Translations under genes and position numbers: made by a program | Assembly: GCA_035048495.1 (NCBI GenBank) | Contig: CM068553.1 | Span: 5,139,259-5,203,258 of the forward strand | DNA: 64,000 nt | Reading direction: 5' to 3' | From: Euptelea pleiosperma | Taxonomy: Eukaryota > Streptophyta > Magnoliopsida > Ranunculales > Eupteleaceae | Shown: piece after piece, positions 35,389-46,175 of the stretch | Position numbering within the stretch: the stretch's first letter is position 1 | Layout: the number at the start of each line of letters is the position of its first letter | The notes under the pieces: model-generated | The model's input: only the letters and a program-made list of their open reading frames with translations | What the model was told of the DNA's origin: nothing | Database searches by the model: none

Positions 35389-35948
35389 TGAAATTTGAAA
35401 GTAATTAGTGATACCCACATATACTTTCAAACTTTAGGATTATCCCCTTTGACTAGTATAACCATCATTTGACTAACGTTAAAACATGACATGCATCATG
35501 CGCCTGTTATTAATGCAGCTATGAAAGGACTATATTGCAAGTACAATGCTAACGATTTGTGATTCAAGTCCCTTGTAACTCAAGTCAACCATTGTTAAAC
35601 TAGATCAAGGGGTGTAATCCTAAATTCTGAAAATACAAAGGATATTACTAAAATACCCTTTCTTTTATTAACAATCAATGAATCACCTATCCAAGGTGCT
35701 GGAGCTAACAAAAAAAAGGTACAGTGGAGCTAACAAGTGTGCAAAAGGGAAACTACCAAAAAAAGTGCTGTGGGCCTACCTTGCCACATACATATATATA
35801 TTGAGTGGGGCCCAAAACCTTGATATGAGAGAGAAGATATTTGATTGGATTAGTGGAACGATTTGGAAAGATTAAGTCATATTTTTCACATTTTTATCTC
35901 ATCATCTCTTCTCACCCGTGCAAATCTAAAGTTCACCTAAAAAGGTCG

Positions 35949-36077
35949 AAGGAGATGACAGGACAGCAGATCACGGCATGTGGATTTTGTACGTGCGGGC
36001 CACCTCGGCCTCACCACCCACGTCCCGTACAAATTCCACGTGGGTGCCGAGATCTGCTGCCCTGTCATCTCCTTTGA
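35949..36077. repeat. Short inverted repeat (hairpin)
   Basis: The left arm GGAGATGACAGGACAGCAGA and TGTACGTGCGGG pairs with the right arm GTACAAATTCCACGTG and ATCTGCTGCCCTGTCATCTC. Arms are about 50 nt with a few mismatches, and the loop is about 20 nt. Non-coding; could be a very small MITE or a hairpin transcript source. Confidence 0.6.
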
Positions 36078-36105
36078 TGACAGGGCCCGGTCATCAAAGT
36101 TTTAT

Positions 36106-36296
36106 TTAGGCTCAGGGGCCCCACTTATTTTTACCCTTCTCAAAAGTCGTGTCATCGGCCGTGGTTTTCAAGAATCTAACGGTGGTGGATAATGCTGAGC
36201 TAGCATCATTTTTTGCAGTGTTATCAACCACCATTGGATCATGGAATCCACGGCCGAGAGGCATCAGAAAAAGGGGGGCTCCTGAGCCTGAGACTT
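36106..36296. mobile_element. Family D MITE, copy 5
   Basis: GGCTCAGGGGCCCCACTTAT at the left and CATCAGAAAAAGGGGGGCTC then CTGAGCCTGAG at the right are inverted. Interior GGCCGTGG and CCACGGCCGAG are mirrored. Confidence 0.65.
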
Positions 36297-36375
36297 TAAC
36301 AAAAATAGGTGCTAGAATGAAAATAAAGTTTGCGGATGGATTCAACTTGAAAAACATGTTATCAAGTTTTAAAAT

Positions 36376-37313
36376 AAGGGCCCGTTTGGATTGCCAGTTT
36401 TAGATCTGAATTTTTTGTCAAAAATAAAGATTGTTTGGAATTTGGATGACCATTTTCTAAAAGGTATATTTTCTATTAAAATATATTTTTAAGTCAAAAA
36501 GTCTTTTTTATAAAAATAGAAGAAAGCCGTTTTTCAAGTAAAAGAGACTTTTTAAAATTTTGCTAGCTCAATGAACATAATAAACAAAAAAAACCTACTC
36601 CCAAGTCCCAACCCTACTCATCTACAACTCTCATCAACTATTGGGATGGGCCCAGTAAGAAAAGATAAAGGCATTTTGCATTAGTGACGATCCAAACAAC
36701 CTTTTTAACAAAAGGGAGCTCATATTTGCACACCCCATTTCCTATCCTAATGGACTCCTAGTCGGGGCACACCCCAAAAGAGAGATCTCTCTAAAACTTG
36801 GCTGACAGGTGACAGCGCACAAAATGAGCCACGTGGCATATTTTTAGAGGACACTGACCGTATGGATGTTTGGCCAATCCCTAGGTGGACCTACAAACAA
36901 AAAATCAGCTTGATTAGTGATTTCAAACCTTTCGATCTTGTACACCAAATAATAGTTGATAACGCTCAAATTCCCACGGTTAATTCAACCCATGAAAATG
37001 GCTCCATTCATCGCTTGGCAATCACTAATCAAGTTGATTTTTGGTTCGTAGGTCCACCTAGAGATTGGCCAAACATCTATACAGTCAGTGGTTCATTTTG
37101 TGGGCGGTCAGTGATGGTCACCGGTCAGCCAAGTTTTAGAGAGAGATCTCTCTTTTTGGGGTGTGGCCCGACTAGGAGTCTACTGGGATAGGAAATGGGG
37201 TGTGCAAATATGCGCTCCCTAACAAAAACACATGCTAAAATATATATTTTCAGAAAAATAATTTTTAAAATAAAGTATATTTTAAAAAATAGCATTCAAA
37301 CAGGTCCCTATAA
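36376..37313. mobile_element. hAT-type element split by a nested family A MITE
   Basis: Left AGGGCCCGTTTGGATTGCC and right GCATTCAAACAGGTCCCT are inverted and match the common plant hAT end AGGGCCTGTTTGG. The span 36714-37219 inside it is a separate element. The target duplication is not clear. Confidence 0.55.
36714..37219. mobile_element. Family A MITE nested in a hAT-type element
   Basis: Ends GGGAGCTCATATTTGCACAC and the complement of GGGAGCGCATATTTGCACAC, followed inward by CCCATTTCCTATCC, GAGAGATCTCTCT and AAAACTTGGCTGAC in both arms. TAACAAAA flanks both sides (36706-36713, 37220-37227). The arms then continue with the CCACGTGG and ATGGATGTTTGGCC family A core. Confidence 0.75.
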
Positions 37314-37844
37314 ATATGACATGATATATCTAAGAGTGAGCCAGGTGGCTTAAAACGGGGTCCATCGTCGACATTGATGAGTGACATGCGGAATCAAACA
37401 TTTATTCCGAGAGATTAATATTTACGTCCTCACTTTGAAGTTTGAAAATTGTCAAACGTTGTTGCCAAAGAAATAAATAAAATTCAATTATATAAGAGAC
37501 GAAGGGGAAACGTTAAATGCGCGCTGTCCACGTTCTTGTCGTCACGTGCGTGATTGAAGCATGTGGGAGCATGTGGGAGTGTTGTGAGGTTACGTTACCC
37601 CCCCGTTACCCCCCCACACCCACCCACCTCTGTCTTATTTCTTGTTTTGGTGCTTCCCCACTTCCTCATCTCCTATTCTGGCTTCAACTTTCATCTTTTC
37701 ACTATTCTCTCTTTTTTCCATCTTTTTGGATAATTGTAGTGTCCAACGGCGTTTGACTCAAACGAACGCCATCTCGATACAAGTTGAGGCCTAAGGCGAA
37801 AAATTAATATAAGAACTTTTTATATTTAATATATTAATGGCTAA

Positions 37845-38260
37845 GGCTCCGAGGACCCCCTTTTTCTGATCCCTCTTGGGAGTTGGGCTCAAGGTCGTGG
37901 ATTCCGAGAATCCAACAGTTGTTGATTTTGACTCGAACGAACACGGTGGGGTCTACATGGATGACACTAGGTCCGTCTCGATACAAGTTGAGGCCTAAGG
38001 CAAAAATTTTATATAAGAACTTTTTATATTTAATATATTAATGGCTTAAGGCACCGAGGACACCCTTTTTCTTACCCCTCTTGGGAGTCGGGATCACGGT
38101 CATGGATTCTGAGAATCACGGTTGTTGATAGTGCTTGGCTGGCATTCACTTGATGAAAAAAGGAATATCAACCACCATTGGATTCTCAGAATCCACGGCC
38201 ATGAGCCTGACTCCGGAGAAGGGGTCAGAAAAGGGGGGTTCTTGTAATCAACCCTATATT
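37845..38260. mobile_element. Family D MITE, copy 6, with duplicated left arm
   Basis: The right end GGGTCAGAAAAGGGGGGTTC pairs with two left arms: AAGGCTCCGAGGACCCCC at 37.85 kb and AAGGCACCGAGGACACCC at 38.05 kb. A 204-bp unit starting at 37772 is repeated from 37976, including flank TCTCGATACAAGTTGAGGCC. Confidence 0.6.
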
Positions 38261-38303
38261 AATATGTATGGTATTAATTAAACTTTTTAACCCATTATAT
38301 AAT

Positions 38304-38683
38304 GAGTCCGTCTAGAGCCACACCCATTTCTTACATCCAGTTCCACCCAGGGGTGGGGCCCACATAGAGATCATGTTGGACAATCCAACAATACATTGAA
38401 CTGCTCTTGCCATGATGATCATCATCACCAAAAATCAGTTCAGTTCAACATTGCTAACCATTTAAAAAATTGACCCAAAATAGTGGTTTAATTGATGGTC
38501 TGGATTTTTTAAATTAAACTTTACTTTTCATGAGGTTAGAAATGTTGAACTTTCATGATCTTTTGTGAGGAGGGTAACCATAGCATGACAAACTCATTGT
38601 GAGGTTGGATTATCCAACATGATCTCCACGTGGGCCCTACCCTCGACTGGATGTAAGAAACGGGTGTAGCTCTAGACCGACTC
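38304..38683. mobile_element. Family E MULE-like MITE, copy 1, exact 9-bp target duplication
   Basis: GAGTCCGTCTAGAGC at the left and its near-perfect complement at the right, then ACACCC-TTTCTTACATCCAG mirrored. TTATATAAT is exact at 38295-38303 and 38684-38692. The interior continues as a long imperfect foldback (GATCATGTTGGACAATCCAA mirrored). Confidence 0.85.
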
Positions 38684-38754
38684 TTATATAATAGAAAGTC
38701 TTTATTTAACAACTATTCTTGATAATAAAATATTACGGAAAATGTTTAGATGCA

Positions 38755-39035
38755 GAGGACTATTGGGTCCCTACATCATATTTGGGCGCAATGACCGTGT
38801 GGATGTTCGGCCCACCTATTGGTGGATAAATGCGCTAAAAATCAGTTTGATTGGTGATTTCTAGCCATTGGATTTACTACCAAAAAAAATATGCTTGAAT
38901 CCAACGACTAGAATAAATCTTAAAAAGTAATAAAATCTATGGGTAGAGATAACCAATCAGGTTGATTTTTGATTTGTATATCCTACAAGAAATGGGCTAA
39001 ACATCCATGTGGTTAGTGGGTCCAAAAAACTGTGA
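38755..39035. mobile_element. Family A-related MITE
   Basis: AATGACCGTGTGGATGTTCG at the left and GCTAAACATCCATGTGGTTA at the right are inverted, with AATCAGTTTGATTGGTGATT and its mirror further in. The outer CCACGTGG is lost. Confidence 0.5.
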
Positions 39036-39656
39036 TATTTAAGGCCTACGCTTGCAGTGGGACCGGAACTGGGGCCTTCTATCCCCAAAAAATTAAGGCA
39101 GTCCTAGTTTTCTGACCCCACCATAATGGGCTCTTTATTCTGAGCCGTTCATTTTCTGAAGAGTAAATTTGATAACGTCAGAAACTTCAGAGTGGTCTGA
39201 TTGTTTTTTAGGATGATCTCATCCTCATTCCTCACCCAAAATCAGCCCTAGGGACTTTCTCATGTGGCCCCACAACACTCGTTTGAGTCAAACGACCCAT
39301 GACCTTATAAGTTATAACAATCCTTTTTTTTTAATGCATGGAAGAGTAGCCAATGAGGAAGTGCCGTCTATACATGACAGTTAGGGCACACAGGATTCGA
39401 CTGGAGAATTCAAAAAGTGATGTGGGCCCATAATGGATGGCCAAAAGTTCAGTGAGTCAAAGTTTTCCTGTGCCGCTATGGGGATTGGAGTATAAAATTA
39501 CGTCACATGGCACACTGTTCTACTTCTACCCAAGAATGATTGACCCACTAGCGATGGACCTAACAAAAACAATCAAAGGGGTTGGCGATTTATAACCATT
39601 GGATTCAAGCCTTTTTCATCGTGTATTTTTAACAGTCTGATTTGTTTTCTTTTTTT

Positions 39657-40030
39657 GGGTCGGGCTCCGTTGTCAGATATAAAATGACAGGGACACAATA
39701 TAAGCCACGTTGCACACTTTTACAGGACTCTGACCGTATGGATGTTTGTCCTATCCCATGGTGGACCTACAAACCAAAAATCAGCCTGATTATTGATTTA
39801 GAGGCTTTGGATTGGACTTATTTTCATGGGCTGATCTCAACTGTGGGAATTTGAGCAGTATTTGAGGTATAAAGATGCAACACTTATAAATCACTGATCA
39901 GGATGATTTTTGGTTTTTAGGTCCACCATGGGATAGGACAAACATCCGTACGTTCAGAATCCTGTAACAGTGTGCCACCTGGCTTATATTGTGTCCCTGT
40001 CATTTTATATCTGTCAACGGAGCCCGACCC
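39657..40030. mobile_element. Family A MITE with GGGTCGGGCTCC ends
   Basis: GGGTCGGGCTCCGTTGTCAG at the left mirrors GGAGCCCGACCC at the right. TATAAAATGACAGGGACACA and its mirror follow. The GTATGGATGTTTG core and AATCAGCCTGATTATTGATT are present in both arms. Confidence 0.7.
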
Positions 40031-40224
40031 TTTTTTTTGGGGGGGCAGGGGCACTTAGATCGAAAGACAATCATTCACAGGTGGGTGGGCTCCAAAGAAT
40101 GTGTATCACACTACCACGTGGTGCATTTTCTGACCCCTGTCGGTGCGGGCTTTTGGTCGGGGCACACCAAAAAAGAGAGATCTCTCTAAAACGAGTAAAA
40201 CTTGGCTGACCAAGTCAATGAACA

Positions 40225-40320
40225 TCTACAAAATGAGCCATGTTGCACATTTTTAGAGGACACTGACCAACCTGATTAGAGATTTCTAAGTGTTGAATTG
40301 TAGCCATGTGGCACATTTTA
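40225..40320. mobile_element. Family A MITE fragment
   Basis: AAAATGAGCCATGTTGCACA and AGAGGACACTGACC are followed directly by GTAGCCATGTGGCAC, so the middle is deleted. The flank GAGAGATCTCTCTAAAACGA matches the ends of the copy at 36714-37219. Confidence 0.5.
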
Positions 40321-40707
40321 AGGCCCTGTTTGGTTCAATGCAAATCAGATGCAATGCAGTCACTTGTCACGGTATTGAGATTACAAGTGATTGGTTGGGG
40401 GCATGCAAGTGGTTGCTAAGCCCTTTCAAACTCTTTAAGAAAATGGATGTTCATGCATTTATATATTTAATTGTTTTCATTGAGGCCGGATTATATAACA
40501 GATTAGAAAACGTTTATAAGGCCGTTATAGTGATAATGCTCCAACCCCATTACGTTATTTTTAATTTGATGTAAATATATAAAATTACATGTATTTATAA
40601 AAAATAACCTAACGCATTTCGAGCTCGGAATGTCCAAAATACCCTTGCCTCTCGCCTTTTGAAAGAGTGTCCACAGGCTGCAGACGATTTCGTCAGAGTA
40701 AAAAAAA

Positions 40708-41075
40708 GAGTCCGTCTAGAGCTACACCCATTTCTTACGTCCAGTTCTTACACCCGGTAGTAGGGCCCACATGGAGATCATGTTGGACAATCCAGCGGCA
40801 TAATGAGTTTTCCATACTATAGTTACCCTTCTCACAAAAAAATCAGGAAAATTGGACATTCTTAATTTCATGAAAAATTCAGACCATCGAATTAAACCGT
40901 TATTTTGAGTCCATTTTTTATATGGTTGACATTGTCGAATTGAACCGATCTTTGGTGACGATGATCATTGGACAACTCAATGGATGGTTGGATTGTCCAA
41001 AACGATTTCCATGTGGGCCCCACTCTCGGGTGTAAGAACTGGACGTAAGAAATGGGTGTAGCTCTAGACGGACTC
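40708..41075. mobile_element. Family E MULE-like MITE, copy 2
   Basis: GAGTCCGTCTAGAGCTACAC at the left and GTGTAGCTCTAGACGGACTC at the right are perfectly inverted. The interior is about 60-70% similar to copy 1 by eye. Flanks are A-rich (TAAAAAAAA versus AAAAATAAA), so the target duplication is uncertain. Confidence 0.8.
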
Positions 41076-41189
41076 AAAAATAAACCGTACAAATTCTTTA
41101 ATCCAACGTATAGAAATTAATAATCAAGATGAATTTTATTAAGGTTTACCTAGGGATGGGTCAAACATCTATATAGTCGGTGGTCTCTG

Positions 41190-41480
41190 AGAGGCAGACA
41201 GCACCAAAAGTGGCTAGTCATTTTGGGATGGCAAGTGCCAACCCCTGTGACAAAGTGGCATCAGAGCAAATCCAGAGACGCTAGAAGTGGGGCCGACTGT
41301 GGGCATGGAGTGCATGGGTCCCTTGACGAGGGTGTTAAGGTCTAGGCGAGGGGGCCTGTCACAGACTCAAAAATAGCCCCACATCGGCTGCGTTGGATGG
41401 GTTCTTGGGCTATAAGGGAGAGGCAGGCAGCACCTAAAGTGGCTAGTCATTTTGGGATGGTAAGCGCCAACCCCATGGCA
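41190..41480 (+). mobile_element. TRIM-like miniature LTR retrotransposon
   Basis: The truncated 5' LTR (41190-41252) ends TGTGACA. Three bases later comes TGGCATCAGAGC (41256-41267), a primer-binding site for initiator Met-tRNA. A purine tract AGGCGAGGGGG (41344-41354) precedes the 3' LTR, which starts TGTCACAG at 41357 and ends near 41480. The LTRs share GGCTAGTCATTTTGGGATGG. The interior is only about 104 bp and non-coding. The 5' LTR lacks roughly its first 75 bases where it meets a family A fragment. Confidence 0.65.
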
Positions 41481-41639
41481 CTAGGGGACGGACTCCAATA
41501 TTCTAATAACAGTGCGAATCTCGAGGGCCATCTAACGTTGTGGACCTTTCAGCAACGCTGGTCACAACTAGAATCCAAGTCATTGGTTGGATTGACCATG
41601 ATGTCAACAAAAAAATAGCCATAGGAGCTTTTTCGCTGT

Positions 41640-41905
41640 GGGGCACATAGAATGTCACTACATGGCTTACTCTTTTGGAGTCCACTGACCCATGAATAAT
41701 TGAATCATCCCTTGATGGACCCACACATCCAAAATGACCCTGATGTGCGATCTCTAGCCATTCAATCTGAAAAATGCTGGAATTCAATGGCTAGAGATTA
41801 CCAATCAGGCTGAGTGTTTGGTGAGCAAGTCCATCATGGATGGGCTAATTATTCTTGGGTCAGTGGGACTGAAAGACTAAGCCACCTGGCATTTTTTTTA
41901 ATGCA
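41640..41905. mobile_element. Family A-related MITE in duplication block E (unit 1)
   Basis: GATGTGCGATCTCTAGCCAT and GGCTAGAGATTACCAATCAG are mirrored, with CTACATGGCTTAC and AAGCCACCTGGCAT at the ends. Its duplicate lies at about 48820-49045. Confidence 0.5.
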
Positions 41906-42280
41906 CGGCCCCACAAGAAAAAAGACCCCTCAGGCTAAATGGTCTCATGGCGTCATGGATTTCCTGTCCTGTTATAAGAGTTGGCTTCTCTTTAGCCTTT
42001 AAGATACTTTTGCTTTTTTTAGGTTAGATAGAGGACGAGGTTAGTGGGAGAAGACAGGTTTCAAAATCACAACCAAATAAGGGTGTAAACGGGTCGGATC
42101 TTTAGGGAAATGGGGTACCCATGGATAAGCAAAAGATGGTCATATAAGGAATCCACCAAGTAGAAACTTCCAACATAGGAGGCACAGCTACGTACCCTGC
42201 TGTGGGTCCTCATGTCCTTGCTTAGAAAGGCAACCCTTTGCTCAGAGATCACGAGGATGAAACCCATTTTGATGTGGTAC

Positions 42281-42301
42281 CATCCCATCCCATCCCATCC
42301 C
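42281..42301. repeat. CCCAT short tandem repeat
   Basis: Four CCCAT units, also present at the matching site 49528-49548 in the other duplication unit. Confidence 0.8.
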
Positions 42302-42709
42302 TCAAATGATTTAAATCAGTGGGCCCTTTCAAAACAATCATAATGGACAACCCATATAGATTTTAATTGTCTTTTATAGCAATAGCCCTATAGGCCACAG
42401 CAATTCGGGGACCATCTTATTCTCTTTTAACCTAGCTTTATAAGGATTTTAATTATTTGATAAATCTTTATTTGTGTCGCGACGTCGCATTTAAATAGCG
42501 CATTATACTGCCATTAGTGCGTGTACGATATGTTGCCAGGTCAATCAAGTTATTGACAATCTTATTTATAAAAATATTTTAAAAAAATTACGCGCCTGTC
42601 GGTGCGTTTAACCCGCATGGCAATATGGGCTTGAGCCTGTAGCTCAGTTGGTTGATTTTATGGCACCGTGTAACCCGTTGTCACCTATTAGTTTGCTCGC
42701 CCATTGAAA

Positions 42710-43030
42710 AATGACATATTATTGGAAGAAGGAATAAAGCACAGGAAGATGCAATCACACACAACACAGATTTACGTGGTTCCTTCAAGGTCAAGGTACA
42801 TCAACGGATTCGTGCCGATTCCACTATGCTCTGAGGCAAAAGATAATCCGGAAGACCGGACTTAGGTTTCTTAACTCTATGTAAAAGTACGAAAATACCC
42901 TTATAAACGTTCAAGGGAGGACAGGTCGACTGTTTGTTTTTCTAGTTCTTGAATGCTTATAAATAAATGCTGATGGATTGGTTCACAAAAAAGAAAAAGA
43001 AAAAAATTTATAAACGCTCCAACCCCATTA
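42710..43030. other. Possible LTR-like fragment between the duplication units
   Basis: TTTACGTGGTTCCTTCAAGG and nearby CACACACAACACAG resemble phrases common in Copia LTRs, but there is no partner LTR. An A-rich end follows. Weakly supported. Confidence 0.2.
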
Positions 43031-43185
43031 CATTACATGGTATTTAACTCCATGGATAATGCCGCTGAGACGTGACTGATATGACCCCATTATAACGGTC
43101 GTTGTAATGGGACCGATATACCATTATTATAGATCATTTAAAACCTTGTTTAACAGTACTACATGTATTAATGCCCGTTATTATG

Positions 43186-43425
43186 AAAGTTTCGGCTATT
43201 ATTTGAAAATAACGACCTTAAAATGATTAGTTTTAATTATTTTTTTACCAATATTTACCACTGAACTGAAAATAATTAAAAATTAAAATTTGACTGTTAT
43301 TTGACCCGTTATAACAGCGGTTATAACGGTCATAACGGTAACCCCAGCTAACCATTATGCTGTCATGGTGGTTTCTTTTGAACCTTCTAATTTTATTTTT
43401 TAAAACTCCTTAGGGTAAGAAAAAG
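43186..43425. mobile_element. Family B-type insertion absent from the other unit
   Basis: Unit 1 runs straight from GTATTAATGCCCGCTATGAT to AGAAAGGATGGTTTG (28.70 kb), whereas here about 240 bp intervene. The insert has TTGAAAATAACGACC and CGTTATAACAGCGGTTATAA motifs of family B. Exact borders are uncertain. Confidence 0.5.
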
Positions 43426-44749
43426 GGCAGAAAGGATGGTTTGTCAAGACTGTAATTATTGATAAGAAAACAAGGAATATTGTAGGTAAGATCCTATTAA
43501 TCGACAGTTAGGGCAAGGAAGAAATTTAAAATTTTGAAATTAATGAAATTGTTTGCACCTCCATCAAGAAGGCTTGACTTAGTTCGGCATGATTCATTGA
43601 ACGATAGGCCCCACCATTTGCATGCGTCCTGTGTTTTCAAAGTTGAAGATGATGGGCTACCTCAGTGTCTACTGTAACACTCAAAAGTTTGCATCAATCA
43701 CTCCATCACATAAAATCATCCTTCTAGATAAAAATATAGGAAAATGCTACCCCACCGATAACCTGGACAAAAAATGTGCGGTCGTGAAGCCATTGACCAT
43801 TGGATTCAAGAGATCAATGGTTCACAAGACAACAACTGCAAAGGATAAAGTAGTTGTTACCTCGTAGACTGTGGATTTCTTGAATCCGAGGGATAATGAC
43901 CTCAACCATATGGCCGGTTATCTGTGGGGTAGCATGACTCAATATATTATCGTGTCGTCAGTAATACTTTATTCCAACTATTTGGGGTTGGCAACATGAG
44001 TCCCTTTGGGGGTAGGGGAGAAAAATTCGTTGTCCCATGGGGACTTTGAATTTGAAGTCTACCTCCCATTATGGGAGAGTTGACAAGGGGTACGTGTCGA
44101 AATTCAAAGAGGCAGACTTCAAACTTGCAGTCCCTAGAGGAAAGCCAACTTTATCTCCGTGTTACATAGGGTTGATGATTAACTCCAACCAATCCAATCA
44201 AACGATATAGTCCAATTATTGATCAGGTTTTAATAGATATTTTAGTACCACCCCCTTCAAATTTGAAGTAATTAGTAATACCTCCTTATACTTTCAAACT
44301 TTAGGATTACCTCCCTTACTTAGTTTAACCATCATTTGACTAACGTTAAAACGTGACATGCATCATGCGCCTGTTAATGCATCTATGAAAGGATCATAAT
44401 ATTACAAGTACAATGCTGACGAGGTTTGATTCAAGTCAACCACTGTTAAACTAAGTCAAGGGTGGTAATCCTAAAGTTTGAAAGTAGAAGGGGTATTACT
44501 AATTACTTTCAAATTTTAGGGGGTTTAAGTAAAATACCATTTTTATTTTTATTACCGACCATAGAATCATCTATCCAAAGGTACAGTGGGGCCAAGTGTG
44601 CAAAAGTGAAACTACCAAGAAAGTGATGTGGGCACCAACTCTATCATGTATAGATGGCAGTTCCTGATTGAGTGGGGCCCAAAATGAAGAGAAAATGCCA
44701 ACGACAGATGGTACACTGAAACACACTGCCCTCACTCTATGACTACCTC

Positions 44750-44960
44750 GAACTTAAACAACGTGTCTTCAAAGAAAGTACCTCTCAATTTAGAGAATAT
44801 AGTACCCTCACCGAATAGGAAGGCCTTCTTACTTACCAGAGATTTTTGAAAGACCCATTCCTTCTAAAAGCTCTCGTATTTCTTACTATTCAAAGGCTCC
44901 ACATGATAGCAAACGACACCATCTTCCAAATAATTTTTCCTTAGAAGGTGCAAAGATGTG
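44750..44960 (-). pseudogene. LINE C-terminal remnant
   Basis: On the - strand, one frame reads AIMWSL, a stop, then IVRNTRAFRRNGSFKNLW. This resembles the WSIWLERNRRIF-type sequence after the zf-RVT domain of L1 LINEs. It is short, broken and diverged. Present only in duplication unit 2. Confidence 0.4.
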
Positions 44961-45000
44961 AGGCCAACCTTCCAGTACTGGTCTAGACTTCCGTAGACTC

Positions 45001-45152
45001 TGTCACAATGGATTGCAAATCACACAATCACAAGCCAATGAGTTCTCGGCACCCAAGTACTTTTAGCAATGTACACTTGTGCTCTTGCTTTGATGTGTAC
45101 ATGCCGAGAACTCATTGGCTTATGATTGTGTGATTTCCAATCCATTGTGACA
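45001..45152. repeat. Precise short hairpin, about 50-bp arms
   Basis: The left arm begins TGTCACAATGGATTGCAAAT and the right arm ends ATTTCCAATCCATTGTGACA. The arms continue through CACACAATCACAAGCC and GAGTTCTCGGCA. Only about two mismatches occur over 50 bp, and the loop is about 50 nt. This is much better preserved than the surrounding MITEs. No flanking target duplication was identified. Confidence 0.7.
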
Positions 45153-45207
45153 ATAGTTTTTACTCTATGTTTAGCAAACTCAGCACAAGATAATTATCAT
45201 GGGTATA

Positions 45208-45378
45208 TCATTAGGGTCTTCAGGTGACCCCTTTCATGTTCGTGTGCTCCGCCAAGAATCCAACCGCGGTCGCTAGCGCCAAGCTGGCATCACTTTTCAC
45301 TTTTTTCGGCGCCCGTTGGATTCATGAAATCCATGGTCGAGTGCGGTCAGAAAAAGGGGTTCTTCCGAACCTGAGCCA
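45208..45378. mobile_element. Family D MITE, copy 7
   Basis: Right end CGGTCAGAAAAAGGGGTTC and CCTGAGCC; left GTGACCCCTTTCATG. Interior GAATCCAACCGCGGTCGC and GTTGGATTCATGAAATCCAT are mirrored, as in copies 2 and 5. Confidence 0.55.
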
Positions 45379-45399
45379 TATCATTAACCGTGCATTCTC

Positions 45400-45520
45400 G
45401 AATTATTTGGAGTACTTAGATCCAAAGGTCAAAAATTACTAATCAGGATGGTTTTTGGTATACACATCCATCCGGTCAAGGGTCTCTAAAATGTGCCACG
45501 TGGCTCATAATGTGGTCCAT
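45400..45520. mobile_element. Family A MITE half (right arm)
   Basis: AAAAATTACTAATCAGGATG, then GGTCTCTAAAATGTGCCACG and GTGGCTCATAATGTGGTCC. No left arm. Confidence 0.5.
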
Positions 45521-45844
45521 CGTGTACGTCCTCACTTTAAAGTTTGAAAATTGTTGTCACACGTTGGCGAAGTTGTTGCCACAGAAATAAATAAAATTAA
45601 ATTACATAAGAGACAGAGGAAGCGTTAAATGGTTTGTCCAAGTTATTGTCGTCACGTGCGTAATTGAAGCAGGTGGGACACGAGTTTGTGAATGTGAGGT
45701 ACCTTTTGTCTTATATCTTGTTTTGGTGCTTCTACGGTTCAACATCTCCTCCTGGTTTCAACTTTTTCGAAATTTCGAGGGTTTTTTTTATTTTATTTTA
45801 ATATTTTGCGTGGAAGAGTAGCCAATCAAGAAGTGTCGTCTATA

Positions 45845-46175
45845 AAAACGGCCGTTATAACGGATTCGGACCTACCCCATTATTTCCGTTATTTTTCGTT
45901 ATAACGAAAATAACGACCGTTATTTTCTGAAAAAATTTGTGATAAAAATTGGTCATTATTTTTGTTATTTTTCATTATTTTTCCGTTATATTCTTTTTTT
46001 TCGATTTTCGAAATTTTGAAATTCAAATTTTAAAGTTTAAAATTTGAATTTCAGCGCCATTTTTTCTGTTTTTTTCGTTATTTCCGTTATTGACCCTGAG
46101 CATTTTTATTTTCTCGTTATAACGGAAAAAACGGTAACGCCCCCAGTCCGTTATAAAGGTCCCCTTTAAACCGTG
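45845..46175. mobile_element. Family B foldback element confirmed by an empty site
   Basis: Flanked by GTCTATA at 45838-45844 and 46176-46182. The paralogous locus at about 39370 reads CGTCTATACATGACAG without the insert. The left end is shortened (starts AAAACGGCCG), the right end reads CTTTAAACCGTG. The interior carries TTTGAATTTCAGCGCC and AACGGTAACGCCCCC typical of the family. Confidence 0.8.

Larger units (their letters stand above)
28196..42710 (+). repeat. Unit 1 of a diverged tandem segmental duplication
   Basis: Blocks at 28196-28310/28600-29400, 35270-35830, 37370-37720, 39330-39490 and 41750-42710 each have a counterpart, in the same order and orientation, at 43.03-44.15, 44.16-44.69, 45.51-45.77, 45.79-46.29 and 48.85-49.89 kb. 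The sequence between blocks is mostly MITEs and differs between units. Matching landmarks include TTTGTCAAGACTGTAATTAT and TCGCGACGTCGCATTTAAAT. Confidence 0.75.

Noticed and set aside
36149..36403. 84-codon open frame and its partners nearby
   Set aside because: Lies across a family D MITE and the end of a hAT-type element.
42633..42700. Possible tRNA: CTGTAGCTCAGTTGGTT
   Set aside because: Only a box A-like stretch is present. There is no box B, T-arm or acceptor stem, and the paralogous copy at 49.85 kb lacks it.
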